Positions 1 to 6,151 of a stretch of 10,730 bases of DNA are shown piece by piece (the first letter of the stretch is position 1; each line of letters begins with the position of its first letter). The stretch covers positions 1 through 10,730 of the forward strand of contig SLLY01000023.1 of the NCBI GenBank assembly GCA_007133845.1. The letters run 5' to 3'. Source of the DNA: Candidatus Woesearchaeota archaeon (lineage in GTDB: Archaea > Nanobdellota > Nanobdellia > CSSed11-243R1). Both the position numbers and the translations under genes were made by a program. The notes under the pieces were generated by a model, which saw only the letters and a list, made by a program, of their open reading frames with translations, ran no database searches and was not told where the DNA came from.

Positions 1-602
1 AAGAATTAAAAAAAAGGTTGAAAAAAATATTGAAATTGATTGAAAAAAGTGGAAATAAAAAACTTTCTTTTGAAGAAATTCATTCAGAAGAATTAAATAT
101 TGAAGAAGAAAAACCTGTGGAAAAAGGTGAAAAATTCATAGAACCTACGGTAAATTTGGAATCGAGGATTGCAATACCCATAAACCAAAAAATTGAAGAA
201 AATATAATGAATATCGAGGAATCATATAAAAAGAATTTCATAAAAGAAAATGAAGAACCAACTAAAATTAAAGAAAATATTGAAACGGCTTATTTACCAA
301 AAGATAGCTATTTTGAAAAAGATAATATTGAAGGATATAGAGAATTAGAAGATTCTAAATATTTAAACAAAACAAATGAAAATATATTAAATAATCCTTT
401 AGAAATGCAAATGGAAGAAGGAGTAGATACAAGAAAATCTTTTTCTAATGTTGAATGGGACTTAGAAACTTCTAGAAATGTAGAAGAAGAAACACGAGAA
501 ATAGGAGAATATAAAAGACAAGAGATATTTAATAAATCATTAGAAGAAGATGAAAGAAAGAAAAGAGAATATTTGAGAAAATTAAAACATGGTGAAATAT
601 AA
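1..602 (+). CDS. Hypothetical K/E-rich protein, 5' end outside window
   Basis: I do not recognise this protein. Its reading frame is open to the left edge (first whole codon at base 3), so the true start probably lies outside. The only internal candidate near the edge is a TTG at 18, directly after AAGG with no spacer, which makes it a poor start. About 200 residues are visible. They are very rich in Glu, Lys, Asn and Ile, with no membrane segment, no cysteine pattern and no hydrophobic core pattern that I can see. The composition suggests a largely helical or disordered charged protein. The C-terminal 50 residues (EEETREIGEYKRQEI region, then EEDERKKREYLRKLKHG) look like a continuous charged helix. 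Its TAA stop overlaps the ATG of the next gene by one base (TAATG), and the next gene's GGTGA motif lies inside its last codons, so the two are likely co-transcribed and translationally coupled. Real coding is likely; function is unknown. Confidence 0.75.
   Translation, partial: ELKKRLKKILKLIEKSGNKKLSFEEIHSEELNIEEEKPVEKGEKFIEPTVNLESRIAIPINQKIEENIMNIEESYKKNFIKENEEPTKIKENIETAYLPKDSYFEKDNIEGYRELEDSKYLNKTNENILNNPLEMQMEEGVDTRKSFSNVEWDLETSRNVEEETREIGEYKRQEIFNKSLEEDERKKREYLRKLKHGEI
591..595 (+). promoter_or_regulatory. Shine-Dalgarno GGTGA inside the upstream gene
   Basis: GGTGA lies six bases before the ATG at 602, within the final codons of the preceding gene. It supports this start and, with the 1-nt stop/start overlap, suggests translational coupling. 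Confidence 0.6.
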
Positions 603-2272
603 TGTATGCAGATAATTTAAGTTTTGAACATAAACATTTCAATGCAATGGATTTTGGTAGCTACGGCCTTGGTTCGACTATGTTATTAGCAGGCAATCCT
701 GTTATGAGGACGAATACCGCTATTAATTGGGGTTTGCAAAGTTTAGAACTTTCTATGGGCACTCAAATAAATCCTCAACAAAGAACAGGACATATTGACC
801 AAATAAGTAAAATTGAAAGAGAAGAATTGATAAGACTAGCTAAATTAAATAGGATAAATCTTTCACTTCATTCTTCACATCATTGTGTTGCAGGCGGACA
901 AGGAAATCAAATAAGTGAAAATGCTAGATTGAACGCTATAAGAGAACATAAAAAAGTGATAGATTTTGCTGATCAAATTGGCAGTAGTATGAAACAGAAA
1001 CACATACCAGTAACTATTCATTCTGTTGAACAAGTACCTGGAAATCCAGACCCTCAAAATTTTTTGTTTGCAGTAAATAGAGAAACGGGTGGTTTAAAAA
1101 CATTTGAAAAAAAAGATGTAATGTATTCAAAAGAACATTTAATAAATATGGGATTAAAACCAGGTAAAGATTTTATAGAAACAGGTAACAAAGGAGTTTA
1201 TACTGTTTTGCCTGACGGATTTTTAAAAATAGAAAATAGAGAAGCACAAGAAAATTTAGAACACGCAAGAGCAATGGCATCATATCATAGTGATATATAT
1301 GAACAACAAATATTAGGTATGATAAGAGCAACCAAGGAAGATCTTAGAAGCGAAATGGGAAGAAAACGTATATTTGAAGAAGCCAAGAAAAAAAGAATGG
1401 ATGGTTTAATTCAATCATTACATAATTATGAAGTTCATAAAAAAAGAGAAGAAAGAACTATGGCAGAGCTATCAAATCTTGAAAGAAAACATGTAGATAA
1501 ACAAGGACAATTAAAAATGTTTGATAAAACAGATAATTTTGCGAGAGAAAAAGCAAAAAAAAGTTTTATTGAACTTGGAATGGAAGCATATAGTAAACCT
1601 TCAAAACCTATGATTGTTATAGAACAATTTGGCCCGGATTATGCTCTTGGAAATCCAAAACAAACAGCAGAACTAGTGAAAGATGTTAGAAGGGGTTTAA
1701 CAAAGGAACTTATGAAAAAGAAAGGATTATCAAGAAATAAAGCGCAAAAAGAAGCAAATAATATTGTTGGAATGAATTATGATATAGGTCATGCAAACAT
1801 GTGGAAAAAATATGGAAAAACAGATAAAGAAATATTAAGTGAAATTGATGAAATATATCCTATTGTAAAATATGTACATATATCAGATAACTTTGGAGAC
1901 CATGATACTCATCTACCTACTGGTTGGGGAAACGCTCCCGTAAAGGAAGCTATGGAAAAATTAAAGAAAAAGGGTTGGAAAGGACGTCCAATGCTTGAAA
2001 CTTGGGGTGTTCCTGAATATGGAGCGAATGCTTTTGGTGTATCTCAATCATTATATGGACTTAACGCAAACTTGATTCAGGGTGGTGCAAATTGGGAAAT
2101 GGCAGGAGGAACTTACTTTGAAACGGGGTATGCATTCACAACAGGTCCAATCTTTCCCGATGTACATTTTCAAACATATGGTGCTGGATTTTCTAACCTA
2201 CCTTATTCGGTTGGTGGGAAATTGGGTGGAGGAAGACCGGGTGAAAAATTCTCAGGAACTCCAATGAGTTAA
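602..2272 (+). CDS. Endonuclease IV/xylose isomerase-like TIM-barrel metalloenzyme with insertion and Gly-rich tail
   Basis: Seen: the 556-aa product carries the hallmark motifs of the AP_endonuc_2 (xylose isomerase-like) TIM-barrel superfamily. These are LSLHSSHH (about 87-94), TIHS (H140), VIEQFG (E341), NYDIGHAN (D394, H397), YVHISDN (H426), DTHLPTGWG (D435, H437) and PMLETW (E466). In order they can be laid on the nine metal ligands of endonuclease IV (H69, H109, E145, D179, H182, H216, D229, H231, E261), with matching local spacing for D-x2-H, D-x-H and the final H-to-E interval. Odd: about 200 residues separate H140 from E341, against 36 in E. coli Nfo. This insertion includes a charged, probably coiled-coil stretch (215-325). 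The last 85 residues form a Gly/Tyr/Phe-rich tail ending FSGTPMS. Known: this superfamily holds AP endonucleases and sugar (phosphate) isomerases/epimerases, and the motifs alone do not decide between them. Start: ATG with GGTGA at 591-595. The fold is confident; the substrate is not known. Confidence 0.85.
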   Translation: MYADNLSFEHKHFNAMDFGSYGLGSTMLLAGNPVMRTNTAINWGLQSLELSMGTQINPQQRTGHIDQISKIEREELIRLAKLNRINLSLHSSHHCVAGGQGNQISENARLNAIREHKKVIDFADQIGSSMKQKHIPVTIHSVEQVPGNPDPQNFLFAVNRETGGLKTFEKKDVMYSKEHLINMGLKPGKDFIETGNKGVYTVLPDGFLKIENREAQENLEHARAMASYHSDIYEQQILGMIRATKEDLRSEMGRKRIFEEAKKKRMDGLIQSLHNYEVHKKREERTMAELSNLERKHVDKQGQLKMFDKTDNFAREKAKKSFIELGMEAYSKPSKPMIVIEQFGPDYALGNPKQTAELVKDVRRGLTKELMKKKGLSRNKAQKEANNIVGMNYDIGHANMWKKYGKTDKEILSEIDEIYPIVKYVHISDNFGDHDTHLPTGWGNAPVKEAMEKLKKKGWKGRPMLETWGVPEYGANAFGVSQSLYGLNANLIQGGANWEMAGGTYFETGYAFTTGPIFPDVHFQTYGAGFSNLPYSVGGKLGGGRPGEKFSGTPMS

Positions 2273-2280
2273 TTTATAAC
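2273..2280 (+). promoter_or_regulatory. Possible TATA box (TTTATAAC) for the 2313 gene
   Basis: TTTATAAC starts at the base after the TIM-barrel stop codon. Its centre is about 26 nt before the GAGGTGA motif, so transcription could begin right at the ribosome-binding site. The 40-nt gap also fits readthrough from the upstream gene. AT-rich background makes chance matches common. Confidence 0.35.
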
Positions 2281-2301
2281 TAATCAAAATATTAAGATTA
2301 A

Positions 2302-2308
2302 GAGGTGA
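2302..2308 (+). promoter_or_regulatory. Strong Shine-Dalgarno GAGGTGA
   Basis: GAGGTGA, complementary to the archaeal 16S 3' end, lies four bases before the ATG at 2313 and fixes that start. Confidence 0.75.
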
Positions 2309-2312
2309 GCTA

Positions 2313-3137
2313 ATGGAAAATAAAAAAATTCCCAAAAGAAAACTAACACATAAAGAAAAAGAGGAGATGATTGGTGAAGCATATAAGGTTTCTTATAATT
2401 TCTCGAAAAAAGTATTTGATATGTTTCCAGGTATAATAAAATCTATCGTTTTATTTGGTTCTATTCCTAAAGCAACGCCAAAAGAAAAAAGTGATTTCGA
2501 CATTTTAATAATAACTGATGATACAGCTATTGCACCAACTAGAAAATTCATAGATTGGTACAATTTAGAACTTGCAAAACTTGTAAGAAAGAGTGATTCT
2601 AGACTTCATGTGAGTACAGTTACACTAACAACTTTTTGGGAAAATATTTTACATGGAGAACCCGTCGCCATAAATGTATTAAGAACGGGAATTCCATTGA
2701 TAGACACTGGATATTTTGAACCTCTTCAATTTCTTTTATCTGCGGGAAGAATAAGACCCTCTAGAGAAGCAATACATAATGCTATGGCAAGAGTTCCTGG
2801 ACATTTAACTAGAGCAAACGCAAGAATACTTGCTGGAGTTGTAGATTTATATTGGGCAATGATTGATGCTGCACAAGGAGCTCTCATGAAATATGAAGTT
2901 GTGCCTCCATCTCCCGAACATATAGAAGAAATGGTTAAAGAAACTTTTGTGAATAAAAAGTTGTTGAATAAAAAGTACATTGGTTATTATAGAGAAGTTT
3001 GGAAAACATCTAAAGCAATAATACATGGAGAAATAATTAAAGGTAGTGGTGTAGATTTCGATAGATATAGAAAAATGGCTGAAGAATTCCAAGAAAAAAT
3101 GAATAAATTAATAAAAAGAAAAGAAAGAAAAGAATAA
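2313..3137 (+). CDS. Nucleotidyltransferase-HEPN-like fusion protein (paralogue 1)
   Basis: Seen: the 274-aa product has the signature of the MNT/pol-beta nucleotidyltransferase superfamily. LFGS (G49, S50) is followed ten residues later by SDFDILII (D61, D63) and then an acidic pair, D69-D70. The expected third catalytic carboxylate on the next strand is not obvious; the equivalent region reads RLHVS (H99). A helical C-terminal half (about 165-270) resembles HEPN/KNTase-C helical bundles: a long helix ending near Y194, a VPPSP loop, then a helix ending AIIHGE (H238, G239). The usual HEPN Arg of RxxxxH is absent. The protein from 4125 shares the order IKSxVLFGS, LTxFW, GxPVxxNxLRxG, PSxExI, GQAxL, then HG, so the two are paralogues. 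Known: this superfamily transfers NMPs to proteins, RNA or antibiotics, and MNT-HEPN pairs form toxin-antitoxin systems. Inference: a processing or modifying enzyme; substrate unknown. Start fixed by GAGGTGA; ends convergent with the next gene. Confidence 0.82.
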   Translation: MENKKIPKRKLTHKEKEEMIGEAYKVSYNFSKKVFDMFPGIIKSIVLFGSIPKATPKEKSDFDILIITDDTAIAPTRKFIDWYNLELAKLVRKSDSRLHVSTVTLTTFWENILHGEPVAINVLRTGIPLIDTGYFEPLQFLLSAGRIRPSREAIHNAMARVPGHLTRANARILAGVVDLYWAMIDAAQGALMKYEVVPPSPEHIEEMVKETFVNKKLLNKKYIGYYREVWKTSKAIIHGEIIKGSGVDFDRYRKMAEEFQEKMNKLIKRKERKE

Positions 3138-3153
3138 ATAAAAATTTATTCTT
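3130..3153. terminator. Hairpin between converging stop codons, likely bidirectional terminator
   Basis: AAGAATAAAT and ATTTATTCTT form a 10-bp perfect stem around an AAAA loop. The stem covers both stop codons (3135-3137 on plus, 3146-3148 on minus). T-rich tracts follow on each strand. Archaeal termination depends mainly on T tracts, so the stem may be secondary. Confidence 0.5.
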
Positions 3154-3967
3154 CTTTAGATCCTATGTATGGTTCAATGCATTTGTTAAAATCTTTGGAA
3201 AATTTTTCAAATGCTTTGTATCCATTATATTCGTTTCCATATTCTTCGCTAACTGGATTTAAAAAGTCTTTATAACTTTCATTTACATTGTTAACTATTT
3301 CTACCGAATATCCAACCATTTTGTCTTTATTCTTTTCAAAGTATGGTTTTACTTCTTCTATTGATACTATTGCATGTATTCCCTCTGTTATGAGTGCTTT
3401 ATTGTCTACTGCGAGTTCTGAAATAATGTCTGAAAAATGATCATATTTCAATGATTTGTCTCCTGTTTCTTCTGCGTGTTTTTTAAAGTTCTTTTTGTAA
3501 TGGTTCTTAACTATTTTTCCCAATTTAACATCTGGCATTGTTCCGTTCAATACCTCTTCCAAGTCTTTTTTTATTCTACGATATTCACCATTTCCAAATT
3601 CTGCTCCATCAAATTCTTTTGAAAGATTTTCTAATCCTCCAATTAATTCAAAATTAGCTGTGTATGGAAGATTTTCTACTGAAAATTTTGTCAAATCTGG
3701 AATATTTGAATAACTGTCTAATGTTTCTGAGCCAATAATTCTTTTAACTGCATGTAATTTACTTTCTGGATTTCCATCTGGAACCATTGCTGGATTTCCT
3801 GTATACTTTACAAGGAATTTATTTATTCCTTCCATTACATCTCCTTTATTTGAAGAATCTGCAGAGTATCCATCAACCAAACTATTTAATTTAGTCAATT
3901 TGGAAACATCTCCAAAAAAGTTTGATAATACATCTTTAAATTCTTCTTCACTATTTTCTTGATTCAT
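3146..3967 (-). CDS. Hypothetical protein, 273 aa, divergent from the second nucleotidyltransferase
   Basis: I do not recognise a family. The product looks soluble: mixed charged and hydrophobic residues, one cysteine near the C-terminus, no signal peptide and no membrane helix. The N-terminal stretch is acidic (NSEEEFKDV). Several GxGNGE/DGNPE-like loops sit in the middle, and the C-terminal 120 residues alternate aromatic and charged residues as in a helical domain. Start choice: a GTG at 3976 would open a longer frame, but that GTG is itself part of a strong GAGGTGAT Shine-Dalgarno at 3972-3979, so ATG at 3967 is the better start. A strong BRE/TATA lies just upstream. It shares a 150-nt divergent promoter region with the second nucleotidyltransferase and converges on the first, so it sits between the two paralogues. 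A regulator or partner of them is possible, but nothing in the protein itself shows this. Confidence 0.78.
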   Translation of the reverse strand: MNQENSEEEFKDVLSNFFGDVSKLTKLNSLVDGYSADSSNKGDVMEGINKFLVKYTGNPAMVPDGNPESKLHAVKRIIGSETLDSYSNIPDLTKFSVENLPYTANFELIGGLENLSKEFDGAEFGNGEYRRIKKDLEEVLNGTMPDVKLGKIVKNHYKKNFKKHAEETGDKSLKYDHFSDIISELAVDNKALITEGIHAIVSIEEVKPYFEKNKDKMVGYSVEIVNNVNESYKDFLNPVSEEYGNEYNGYKAFEKFSKDFNKCIEPYIGSKEE

Positions 3968-3971
3968 ATTA

Positions 3972-3979
3972 ATCACCTC
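3972..3979 (-). promoter_or_regulatory. Shine-Dalgarno GAGGTGAT that decides the start
   Basis: On the minus strand GAGGTGAT lies four bases before the ATG at 3967. It contains the upstream GTG, which therefore should not be used as the initiation codon. Confidence 0.75.
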
Positions 3980-4002
3980 GTAGTAATTATATAAAATTTA
4001 AT

Positions 4003-4018
4003 GTTTATAAACCTTTCG
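4003..4018 (-). promoter_or_regulatory. BRE/TATA promoter of the 3967 gene
   Basis: The minus strand reads CGAAAGGTTTATAAAC: a purine-rich BRE followed by a consensus TTTATAAA. A start of transcription about 26 nt downstream (near 3982) would give a leader of about 15 nt carrying the Shine-Dalgarno. Confidence 0.65.
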
Positions 4019-4023
4019 TTTTA

Positions 4024-4043
4024 TAACTACTTATAAATAGTTA
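4024..4043. repeat. Inverted repeat TAACTA-8-TAGTTA in divergent promoter region
   Basis: Two perfect 6-bp arms flank CTTATAAA between the divergent genes, 6 bp upstream of the BRE of the minus-strand promoter. It could be an operator. Short AT-rich arms make chance a real alternative. Confidence 0.35.
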
Positions 4044-4080
4044 CAATAGAAAGAGATATAAACTAATAACAATTAAAAAG

Positions 4081-4088
4081 TATATAAA
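4081..4088 (+). promoter_or_regulatory. TATA box (TATATAAA) of the second nucleotidyltransferase gene
   Basis: TATATAAA is preceded by the purine-rich AATTAAAAAG. Its centre is about 26 nt upstream of 4110, which would give a leader of about 15 nt holding GGTGAT (4117-4122). Confidence 0.55.
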
Positions 4089-4116
4089 GGAATTTATATT
4101 TAAATTTCTTACGAAT

Positions 4117-4122
4117 GGTGAT
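4117..4122 (+). promoter_or_regulatory. Shine-Dalgarno GGTGAT
   Basis: GGTGAT precedes two consecutive ATG codons. Counted from GGTGA, the gap is three bases to 4125 and six bases to 4128, so it does not settle which is used. Confidence 0.6.
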
Positions 4123-4124
4123 GT

Positions 4125-5264
4125 ATGATGGCAAAGAAAAAAAAATCTAAAAAAAAGTTAAATGAAAAAAAGAAGAAGGAAGCTTTTTTGAAAGCTAAAG
4201 AAAAACTTGTTAAAAAAATAATGAATGATAAAGGACTTTCAAAAGAGGATGCTGAAAAAATTGCTGAAACATATCTTAAAAAGATGGTGGAAGAGGGTGG
4301 AGCAATTAAAATGCTCGAAAAGTATCTTGAGAAAAAAGATGCAAAAGCTGTTGATAAGTATGTTACATCTGTTGTCGGAAAATTTGGAAAATATATAAAA
4401 TCAGTGGTTCTTTTTGGAAGTAAGAAAACAAAAAAAACAGTTTCTAAAAAGAAAAAAACAAATGATATAGACATTGCAGTAATAATAGATGATACTGATG
4501 TAAGAAAAATGACGAGAAGTGAATTGAAAGATAAATTATTTCAAAGACTTCTAGAAATAGGACATCCAATCTCTAAAAAATTACATCCACAGCCATACCT
4601 ACTTACGGAATTTTGGCAATATGTCATGGAAGGCAATCCTGTTATATACAATCTTTTAAGAGATGGGGTAATACTTTACGATGCGGGTTTCTTTATGCCT
4701 ATGCAAATGCTCATGAAAATGGGTTACATAAAACCAAGTAAAGAATCGATAGATAAACACATGTATGTTGCAACAAAATTAGTCTCTCTTGCAAAAGATA
4801 CAATGCTAAAAAAAATATCTTATAATTTAGAACAAGCAATTGTATCTAGTGGGCAAGCAGTTTTGATGGAATTAGGATATAGACCACCAGCACCAAATGA
4901 AGTTCCAAAATTTGTGGGAGATGTTCTTGTTAAAAAAGAAAAATTACTTCCTAAAAAATATGCTAAAATCGCAGAAGACGTTATAAAAAATTATAAAGAT
5001 ATTGAACATGGAGACAAGAAAGAATACGTCGGAAAAGAATGGGATAAACACCAAAAAGATACAGAAGATTTCGTTAAAAGGATGGGAAATATATTGAAAA
5101 AGCTTAGAGAGGATAAAGGAGAAACATTTCTTTTTGAAAGCGAAGAAAAAAAGAAAAACAGTAAGAAAAAAGTTACAAGACATTCTGATGTAAATTTAAA
5201 GGAAAATGAAAAACCGGATAAGAAAGCTGAAGAATTAATTAAAAAAGAGCTGGCACAGAGATAA
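4125..5264 (+). CDS. Lysine-rich nucleotidyltransferase-HEPN-like fusion protein (paralogue 2)
   Basis: Seen: 379 aa in four parts. (1) An N-terminal, extremely Lys-rich, helical extension (1-85) that begins AKKKKSKKK. (2) A nucleotidyltransferase domain with VLFGS (G98, S99), NDIDIAVII (D114, D116) and D122-D123. The loop between GS and the first Asp is lengthened with lysines (14 residues against 10 in paralogue 1). As in paralogue 1, the third carboxylate is not evident (KLHPQ). (3) A HEPN-like helical domain (about 210-310) with EQAIVSSGQAVL, a YRPPAP loop and KDIEHGD, again without the HEPN Arg. (4) A Lys/Glu-rich C-terminal tail. Motif order and spacing match the protein encoded from 2313, so this is a paralogue with extensions, probably from duplication. 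The basic tails suggest binding to nucleic acid or another polyanion; this is inference. It has its own promoter and GGTGAT; ATG 4125 or 4128 may be the start. Function unknown. Confidence 0.8.
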   Translation: MMAKKKKSKKKLNEKKKKEAFLKAKEKLVKKIMNDKGLSKEDAEKIAETYLKKMVEEGGAIKMLEKYLEKKDAKAVDKYVTSVVGKFGKYIKSVVLFGSKKTKKTVSKKKKTNDIDIAVIIDDTDVRKMTRSELKDKLFQRLLEIGHPISKKLHPQPYLLTEFWQYVMEGNPVIYNLLRDGVILYDAGFFMPMQMLMKMGYIKPSKESIDKHMYVATKLVSLAKDTMLKKISYNLEQAIVSSGQAVLMELGYRPPAPNEVPKFVGDVLVKKEKLLPKKYAKIAEDVIKNYKDIEHGDKKEYVGKEWDKHQKDTEDFVKRMGNILKKLREDKGETFLFESEEKKKNSKKKVTRHSDVNLKENEKPDKKAEELIKKELAQR

Positions 5265-5271
5265 CAAAACC

Positions 5272-5279
5272 TTTAAAAA
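5272..5279 (+). promoter_or_regulatory. TATA box of eL33, implying leaderless mRNA
   Basis: TTTAAAAA, preceded by the A-rich AACAAAACC, is centred about 26 nt before the ATG at 5302. No Shine-Dalgarno follows, only a pyrimidine tract (5281-5301), so transcription probably starts at the initiation codon. The tract may also terminate the upstream gene. Confidence 0.65.
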
Positions 5280-5301
5280 TACTCTTTCTTTCTTATTTTT
5301 T

Positions 5302-5562
5302 ATGAAAGGACTTATTGTTAGCTATAGGAGAGGAAGACATAGACAGACACCAAATCAAATTTTGGTTAAGTTTGAAGGTATAACCGACTCATCTAAAGCT
5401 CATGAAATTTTGGGAAAAAAAGTAGAATTGGATATTTCTGAAAAAACTAAAATGATTGGAAAGATTTTCGCAACACACGGTAATAAGGGCGTTGTAAGAG
5501 TTAGATTCAAAAAGGGTATTCCAGGACAAGCAATTGGAATGGAATGTAAAATATCAGAATAA
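5302..5562 (+). CDS. rpl35ae: Large-subunit ribosomal protein eL33 (L35Ae)
   Basis: This is a small basic ribosomal protein of the 60S/archaeal 50S subunit, shared by Archaea and eukaryotes and absent from Bacteria. The 86-aa sequence is full length for the archaeal family. It shows the family pattern: N-terminal GLIVSYRRGRHRQ, then ILVKFEGI, a GKKVELDI turn, GKIFATHGNKGVVRVRF and a C-terminal GIPGQAIG loop. The fold is a single beta-barrel. ATG at 5302 follows a TATA box at leaderless distance, and no alternative start is needed. The superoxide dismutase start codon lies one base after its stop, so both are probably on one transcript. The tandem of eL33 with SOD has no obvious mechanistic link and may only reflect compact packing. 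Identification is confident. Confidence 0.95.
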   Translation: MKGLIVSYRRGRHRQTPNQILVKFEGITDSSKAHEILGKKVELDISEKTKMIGKIFATHGNKGVVRVRFKKGIPGQAIGMECKISE

Positions 5563-5563
5563 A

Positions 5564-6151
5564 ATGAAATATCAATTACCTAAATTAGATTATGAATACG
5601 ATGAATTAGAACCACATATTTCTAAAGAAGTTTTAAAGATACATCATACCAAACATCATCAAGTTTATGTAGACAATTCGAACAAAATTTTGAAAAAGCT
5701 TGAAGATGCTAGAAATAAAAATGATGATTTGGATTTAAAACATCTTCTTAAATCGCTTTCTTTTAATGTTGGTGGACATATTTTACATTCTATTTTTTGG
5801 AAGACTATTTCTTCAAACAACAGCGAAGAACCTAAAGGAAAGTTGTTAGAAAAAATAAATAATGATTTTGGAAGTTTTTCGAGATTTAAAGAAGAATTTT
5901 CAAACGTAGCAAATAGTGTTGAGGGTTCTGGGTGGGCTGCATTAACTTATTGTAATGAAACAGATAAACTTATTTTAATGCAAATAGAAAAACATAATGT
6001 CAACATCTGTCCAGGAATTAAAATTTTAATGGTATTGGATGTTTGGGAACATGCATATTATCTAGATTATAAAAATAAAAGAAATAAATTTGTTGAAGCT
6101 TTCTGGAAAATTGTGAATTGGAAAAAAGTCGAAAAAAGATTAAATGATTAA
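5564..6151 (+). CDS. sod: Iron/manganese superoxide dismutase
   Basis: It dismutates superoxide to O2 and H2O2 in the cytoplasm. The 195-aa product shows the full Fe/Mn-SOD metal site: H27 (IHHTKHHQVYV), H75 (GHILHSIFW), D159 and H163 (LDVWEHAYYLDYKNKR), with gatekeeper Y35 and the GSGWAAL stretch. The second-sphere residue that is Gln in bacterial enzymes falls at IEKHN (H144). As I recall, archaeal SODs of Sulfolobus type (VENHFQNH) also have His here, often with Fe or cambialistic metal use. Metal preference cannot be read with certainty. Start: a frame opening at 5534 overlaps eL33, but MKYQLPKLDYEYDELEPHIS at 5564 matches the family N-terminus, and its ATG sits one base after the eL33 stop. 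No signal peptide. Its stop abuts the stop of the convergent glycosylase gene with no gap. Confidence 0.95.
   Translation: MKYQLPKLDYEYDELEPHISKEVLKIHHTKHHQVYVDNSNKILKKLEDARNKNDDLDLKHLLKSLSFNVGGHILHSIFWKTISSNNSEEPKGKLLEKINNDFGSFSRFKEEFSNVANSVEGSGWAALTYCNETDKLILMQIEKHNVNICPGIKILMVLDVWEHAYYLDYKNKRNKFVEAFWKIVNWKKVEKRLND

Noticed and set aside
875..1057. Small antisense frame inside the TIM-barrel gene
   Set aside because: No promoter or Shine-Dalgarno, and the sense strand carries clear motifs over this span (H90, H140).
2313..3976. Classic MNT-HEPN toxin-antitoxin pair
   Set aside because: Here both parts are in one protein, the HEPN Arg is missing, and the neighbouring gene shows no HEPN or MNT motif. 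It is not the two-gene operon.
3968..3976. GTG at 3976 as start of the unknown gene
   Set aside because: The GTG is part of the GAGGTGAT ribosome-binding site; ATG at 3967 has correct spacing.
4109..4474. Long antisense open frame, Phe/Ser-rich
   Set aside because: It is the complement of the Lys-rich nucleotidyltransferase gene; poly-Phe composition arises from AAA codons on the other strand.
4944..5183. Antisense open frame resembling a membrane protein
   Set aside because: Same artefact: Phe/Ile-rich complement of Lys/Glu-rich coding sequence, with no start signal.
5534..5563. Longer N-terminus for superoxide dismutase
   Set aside because: It overlaps eL33 and adds residues foreign to the family; the family N-terminus starts at 5564.
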